Part shown: positions 50,983 to 53,667 of the stretch, piece after piece
How the letters are laid out: each line of letters begins with the position of its first letter
Position numbering within the stretch: the first letter of the stretch is position 1
From: JAKJGV01 sp964617565
GTDB taxonomy: Bacteria > Verrucomicrobiota > Kiritimatiellia > CAIQIC01 > JAGNIJ01
DNA length: 53,667 nt
NCBI GenBank assembly: GCA_964617565.1
Contig: CAZTYH010000012.1
Coordinates: 1 to 53,667 of the forward strand
Direction: 5' to 3'
Program-made: the position numbers and the translations under genes
Notes under the pieces: model-generated
What the model was told of the DNA's origin: nothing
Databases searched by the model: none
The model's input: only the letters and a program-made list of their open reading frames with translations

Positions 50983-51203
50983 CGGATTGTTTAACTACGA
51001 AACACGCGAAANNNNNNNNNNNNNNNNNNNNNNNNNNNNNNNNNNNNNNNNNNNNNNNNNNNNNNNNNNNNNNNNNNNNNNNNNNNNNNNNNNNNNNNNN
51101 NNNNNNNNNNNCGGATTGTTTAACTACGAAACACGCGAAAGGCACGAAAGGGAGGAGGGAAAAACCTTTTGTCCGACCGCTCCTCTTATTTTCGTGTCTT
51201 TCG
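50983..51203. repeat. CGAAA-type 9-mer repeat patch, split by a likely false gap
   Basis: A 29-bp string starting CGGATTGTTTAACTACG stands at 50983-51011, directly before the N run, and again at 51112-51140, directly after it. Downstream the array continues (CGAAA about every 9 bp: ACACGCGAAAGGCACGAAAG), and an inverted arm (TTTCGTGTCTTTCGTAGTTA) lies near 51190-51212. Together they can form a hairpin. It lies inside the antiporter operon, between the PII-like gene and mrpB. Confidence 0.7.
51012..51111. other. N run joining contigs that overlap by 29 bp
   Basis: The contig ends on both sides share the same 29 bases, as expected if the two ends are adjacent k-mers of one sequence. The gap is then not real and the true distance is negative. 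Confidence 0.7.
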
Positions 51204-51206
51204 TAG

Positions 51207-51542
51207 TTATTCATTTCCTGTTTCCTTATACCGTTCGCACGGAATGGTGAGGATGCAGGCGATGGCGGGATCGGCGAGGTCCAGTTCCTCGCGACGGCAG
51301 AGTTTGACCAGGTCGTCCACCAGCTGCGGATCCGCGATATGCGCGAGGATCGTGCGGTTGTAGGCGAGATCCTGGTTGAACAGGCTGCCGATTTCCGCGA
51401 AGAGCGGGATTGTCCGCACCGCGAGATTTTCGACACCTTCGCCGTCGAGCACGGTCGCGTCAGTGATTTCCAGTTCGAGAAGCGCGGAGACCACCTTACG
51501 AATCTGCGCTTCGTCCTTGAGTATGATGACCAGGAGTGACAT
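51207..51542 (-). CDS. Small PII-like (ferredoxin-fold) regulatory protein candidate
   Basis: A 111-residue protein from ATG 51542, with GAGGAAA upstream. It starts MSLLVIILKDEAQIRKVVSALLELEITDATVLDGEG, given here as the parts MSLLVIILKDEAQIRKVV and EITDATVLDGEG; the strand-helix-strand with a TxLDGEG turn is like PII/GlnK-related proteins. A C-terminal helix-strand follows. It follows the EIIA gene by 11 bp in an antiporter operon. I infer a signalling role, perhaps sensing a nucleotide or ion to gate the antiporter; no ligand site is proven. Other small alpha/beta folds cannot be excluded. Confidence 0.7.
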   Translation of the reverse strand: MSLLVIILKDEAQIRKVVSALLELEITDATVLDGEGVENLAVRTIPLFAEIGSLFNQDLAYNRTILAHIADPQLVDDLVKLCRREELDLADPAIACILTIPCERYKETGNE

Positions 51543-51553
51543 GCGGGTTTCCT

Positions 51554-52000
51554 CTAAGCGTCGAAAGCCTTGATTCGTTCGAATATCCGGTCGGCATCGC
51601 CGGCGGCAAAAATCTTGTCCACATCCGGCTGGGTCAACAGGCGGCAAAGTCTCGCCATGAGTCCGAGGTACTCGTTGGCCTTGTCCACCGGGATGATCGC
51701 GCAGATCACGGTATGCACGGGCGCGCCCTTGCAGAACCGTGCCTGCCTGCCCAGCAATCCGACCGCCATCCGGATATCACGGACCGTGTCGAGGCGCGCG
51801 TGGGTGATCGCAAATCCGCCGCCCATGTTCTGGTCCTTCATACGATTGCCGCCTTCGAGTCGGCCGCGAATCTGTTCGCGCTCCGCCTCGGGATGATCAC
51901 GCAGGCAGTGATGGATGAGCGCATTCAGAACTTCGTCGTGATGGCCTGACTCGATGCGAATCAGGCTGTCGCGCCCAAGGTATGTGGATAAGGAAACCAT
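51554..52000 (-). CDS. PTS EIIA type-2 (Fru/Mtl/Ntr) domain protein
   Basis: A 148-residue EIIA domain. The phospho-acceptor His67 lies in GGGFAITHARLDTV after an acidic/Arg-rich helix (REQIRGRLEGGNR), as in EIIA-Fru and EIIA-Ntr. VHTVICAIIP and LMARLCRLL match further family blocks. It takes phosphate from HPr or NPr. No sugar permease is near; it sits between MbhD-like and PII-like genes of a cation antiporter operon, so a regulatory role like EIIA-Ntr with K+ transport is likely. GGAGGAGG stands 6 nt before ATG 52000, which decides the start over the in-frame TTG at 52006. Confidence 0.88.
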   Translation of the reverse strand: MVSLSTYLGRDSLIRIESGHHDEVLNALIHHCLRDHPEAEREQIRGRLEGGNRMKDQNMGGGFAITHARLDTVRDIRMAVGLLGRQARFCKGAPVHTVICAIIPVDKANEYLGLMARLCRLLTQPDVDKIFAAGDADRIFERIKAFDA

Positions 52001-52002
52001 GA

Positions 52003-52233
52003 TCAACCTCCTCCGGTCTTGCGAATGGCAACGAGAAAAACGAGCGTGGAAAGTCCGACGCCGAGCGCGGCTTCGGTCATCGCCACGTCCGGCGCGTGCA
52101 GAAAAACGTATTGCAGTGTAAGGAACATGCTGAACATGCTCAGGCCGATCAGCGAAACGATCAGGCGTCGCGAAAACACGACCAGTCCGGTCATCGTCAG
52201 CATGAATCCCAGCAGAAAGGTGTCCGCGTTCAC
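52003..52233 (-). CDS. MbhD/DUF4040-like small antiporter subunit
   Basis: A 76-residue protein from a GTG at 52233, with AAGGAGG upstream. Two spans are predicted and the LHAPDVAMTEAALGVGLSTL block (the conserved Pro-Asp-x-Ala-x-Thr-Glu) is diagnostic of the MbhD domain, which in Mrp antiporters is part of MrpA. The GTG overlaps the mrpG stop (GTGA). Only this part and the MbhE-like part of MrpA are seen; the large antiporter part is missing. Confidence 0.85.
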   Translation of the reverse strand: MNADTFLLGFMLTMTGLVVFSRRLIVSLIGLSMFSMFLTLQYVFLHAPDVAMTEAALGVGLSTLVFLVAIRKTGGG

Positions 52234-52514
52234 GGTTCCTCCTTCGGAGCGTCCTGGTCTTTCAAATAAGCCACGCCGAGGATATGAGGGATGAGCGGGC
52301 CGACCCAGAAAACGAAAACAATGATGAGCAGGAGTCGGAAGGCCATGGCCACGGACCCGGACTGAAAGATGAGTCCGAGCAGAATCGTCACCGTGCCGGT
52401 AACGCCACATTTCGTGGAGGCGTGGAGCCGCAGGAAAATGTCGGGCAGGATAATCGTGCCGAGTACGCCGAAGCCGATGATGACCAGGCCGATCGCGATG
52501 AGGAGAGTGCTCAT
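52230..52514 (-). CDS. mrpG: Mrp antiporter subunit G
   Basis: A 94-residue MnhG/MrpG subunit with three spans. GLVIIGFGVLGTIILPDIFLRLHASTKCGVTG (in parts, LGTIILPDIFLRLHASTKCG) is the family block, where LRLHASTK is nearly universal. A Pro-rich acidic end (DAPKEEP) follows. Start ATG 52514 overlaps the mrpF stop by 4 bp. Confidence 0.92.
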   Translation of the reverse strand: MSTLLIAIGLVIIGFGVLGTIILPDIFLRLHASTKCGVTGTVTILLGLIFQSGSVAMAFRLLLIIVFVFWVGPLIPHILGVAYLKDQDAPKEEP

Positions 52515-52771
52515 GCCGATTCCCTCCGCGGGTTGGGGCGGTAGAAGCGGACAAAGGCAATGGTCTCCGCGAAAGACAGCAGCGTGTAGATCATCGCCAC
52601 ATCGAGATAATAGCTGCGGTCGTGGCGGATGGCATGGAAGCACATCAGGAGGATGAGCTGGGCGGAAACGAGGTTGAAAGCGAGCAGGCGGTCGTAAACG
52701 GTCGGCCCTCGCACGAGCCGGTAGAGGCTTGCCGCCATGAATAAGTAGAGAGTGTAGATCGCCCAACTCAT
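52511..52771 (-). CDS. mrpF: Mrp antiporter subunit F
   Basis: An 86-residue MnhF/MrpF subunit. LYRLVRGPTVYDRLLAFNLVSA carries the conserved Arg-Gly-Pro-x-x-x-Asp-Arg (RGPTVYDR), and YYLDVAMIYTLLSF is the second family block. It overlaps both mrpE and mrpG by 4 bp. Confidence 0.92.
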   Translation of the reverse strand: MSWAIYTLYLFMAASLYRLVRGPTVYDRLLAFNLVSAQLILLMCFHAIRHDRSYYLDVAMIYTLLSFAETIAFVRFYRPNPRRESA

Positions 52772-53265
52772 CCCAAGATCCGGTCCAGGTAGTTTTCGAT
52801 GTGCCGCTTGATCATATAGCCGGCTTTCATGCTGTGCGTCGTTTTTCGGTCGAACCAGTGGACATAGAGGTGGTCGCCATCCATCCAGAGTGAGAGTGTG
52901 CCGGGAACCAGGCTGATCGTGTTGGCGAGTACGGCGCGGCCGAGTCCGGAACGGAGACGGGTGTGGATGCGGACGATGCCGGGGTCGTATCGGCCGGTGA
53001 GCATTCGGTGGATCAGCTCGAACGTCGCGATATAGCTCTGGATGAGGACCGAGAGAAAATAAATGAGCAACAGGTCCACGCGATAGAGGACCATGGCTTT
53101 GCGCAAGGGGTTGTGCTCGTAGAAAACACCCTGTGAATAGAGCGCCGCGATAAGGGACAAAAAGAGCGCGCCCGCGAAGGAGGGGCCGCTGAAATCAAGC
53201 GACAAAACGTGCCAGAAGGCGAAACACAAGACGACCAGCACCAGCACTTTGATCACGCGCCTCAT
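52768..53265 (-). CDS. mrpE: Mrp antiporter subunit E
   Basis: A 165-residue MnhE/MrpE subunit, first gene of the operon. It has two to three N-terminal spans and a cytosolic domain with SLVPGTLSLWMDGDHLYVHWFD, in which the Thr-x-Thr-Pro-Gly-Thr pattern is present as ISLVPGTLS. The start at ATG 53265 has no strong ribosome site. Upstream lies 260 bp with a repeat patch and the divergent tRNA-Ser gene. No clear promoter was found for it. Confidence 0.9.
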   Translation of the reverse strand: MRRVIKVLVLVVLCFAFWHVLSLDFSGPSFAGALFLSLIAALYSQGVFYEHNPLRKAMVLYRVDLLLIYFLSVLIQSYIATFELIHRMLTGRYDPGIVRIHTRLRSGLGRAVLANTISLVPGTLSLWMDGDHLYVHWFDRKTTHSMKAGYMIKRHIENYLDRILG

Positions 53266-53331
53266 GCCGGGAGCTTACCGTGTGCGGCGAAATGCGGAAA
53301 CCAAAAACTGGCGGAGACTTTAAAGATGGTT

Positions 53332-53352
53332 GATTTGGGATTGGAGATTGAT
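53332..53352 (+). repeat. Heptamer repeat patch GATTGGA
   Basis: Three 7-mers in phase (GATTTGG, GATTGGA, GATTGAT) between mrpE and the tRNA-Ser gene. The same layout as the other heptamer patches but a different word. Confidence 0.5.
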
Positions 53353-53403
53353 CGAGAGGAATGAGAGGGTGTTAAACTACAAAACGGGTTCTTTCCATTC
53401 AGC

Positions 53404-53432
53404 TTGCATGGCCTCTTGTCCTCCGTTATGGT
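53404..53432 (+). promoter_or_regulatory. Candidate promoter for tRNA-Ser
   Basis: TTGCAT (53404-53409) and TATGGT (53427-53432) with a 17-bp spacer, about 90 bp upstream of the mature tRNA 5' end. Confidence 0.4.
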
Positions 53433-53472
53433 CTCTCGCGACATCCTAGATACGAGTTTTCAGCGCGACCAC

Positions 53473-53529
53473 GCGAAGCTTCTGAGCGATGACGGACGTG
53501 TCCCGGCGAAGCTTCTGAGCGAAGACGGA
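53473..53529 (+). repeat. 24-bp direct repeat running into the tRNA 5' end
   Basis: Two copies (53473-53496 and 53506-53529) of GCGAAGCTTCTGAGCG(A/T)... differing at one base, with a 33-bp period. The second copy ends with the first three bases of the tRNA. Confidence 0.6.
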
Positions 53530-53621
53530 GAGGTGGCTGAGTGGCTGAAAGCAGCGGTTTGCTAAACCGCCATACTGGACCAAATCCGGTATCGAGGGTT
53601 CGAATCCCTCCCTCTCCGCCA
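53527..53621 (+). tRNA. tRNA-Ser (anticodon GCU)
   Basis: A class II tRNA of 95 nt. The acceptor GGAGAGG pairs with CCTCTCC (53611-53617), followed by discriminator G and encoded CCA (53619-53621). The anticodon arm GCGGTTT-GCT-AAACCGC gives GCT, which reads AGC/AGU serine codons. A long variable arm (TACTGGACCAAATCCGGTA) and the TTCGAATCC T-loop are present. Confidence 0.95.
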
Positions 53622-53667
53622 ATTTGAAATCCGGCGATTTTCGGTCACGACGGACCACGGGGCCGGG

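Noticed and set aside
53446..53658. A small minus-strand protein with EREGFEPS-like sequence
   Set aside because: It is the well-known false protein read antisense through a tRNA-Ser gene.

Overview
The window reads as one scaffold of a metagenome-assembled bacterial genome. Five runs of exactly 100 N join shorter contigs (1707-1806, 17373-17472, 19254-19353, 39266-39365, 51012-51111). GC is moderately high. LptD, a GspG pseudopilin and MrpE-type membrane proteins show a Gram-negative cell. The many ferredoxin-type and MinD/NifX-type Fe-S genes suggest an anaerobe. A Tyr-x-Val-Gln...Cys-Tyr-Arg-Val module at the C-terminus of a giant secreted protein, together with the general gene style, recalls Kiritimatiellae/Verrucomicrobiota (PVC group). 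That placement is inference, not proof.

Region 1 (1-9.85 kb) holds two ABC-2 type exporters. One is on the minus strand (ATPase, permease and a TPR-like membrane protein that runs off the left edge), preceded by a 4HBT thioesterase and a GYF-type membrane protein. The other is on the plus strand (transglutaminase-like protein, ATPase, permease), followed by a GT4 glycosyltransferase. Region 2 (9.9-18.4 kb) is envelope and housekeeping: lptD, a sugar-nucleotide epimerase, an inositol-monophosphatase-like enzyme, two pseudopilins (gspG and a second), and a convergent smc. Region 3 (18.5-26.4 kb) is mixed: nitroreductase, a sodium/solute symporter, a SPASM-like radical SAM protein, a DEAD-box helicase, a flavin oxidoreductase and a HI0933-type flavoprotein. 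Degenerate 7-9-mer repeat patches lie between several of these genes.

Region 4 (26.4-39.3 kb) is the most coherent accessory system: about 18 co-directional genes, many overlapping by 4 bp. It starts at a TTGACA-17-TATGCT promoter whose -10 box sits in a perfect 16-bp palindrome, next to a DUF134 regulator gene. The genes encode a NifX-like protein, two Gly/Arg-rich DUF5320-type proteins, a radical SAM enzyme, a Cys/Met PLP enzyme, a NifU/IscU-like scaffold, a DsrE-like protein, a DUF89 protein, two MinD ATPases each with two ferredoxin motifs, an Mrp-NifX fusion, a peroxiredoxin, a cysteine-desulfidase-like enzyme and a metallo-beta-lactamase-fold protein. Together they look like a sulfur-mobilising and metal-sulfur-cluster assembly pathway. 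It is related in parts to the orange-protein (ORP) systems of sulfate reducers but broader.

Region 5 (39.4-48.3 kb) is one reading frame of at least 2,988 residues. It strings together four serine beta-lactamase/PBP-like modules with intact motifs and one alpha/beta-hydrolase module. A truncated PIN-domain remnant abuts its 3' end. Region 6 (48.5-53.3 kb, minus strand) is a compact ten-gene Mrp/Mbh-type cation-proton antiporter operon. It has no MrpA-type large subunit but has a PTS EIIA protein and a small PII-like protein in the middle. A tRNA-Ser(GCU) gene closes the window. No rRNA, CRISPR array or insertion sequence was seen, and no gene-free stretch exceeds 300 bases.
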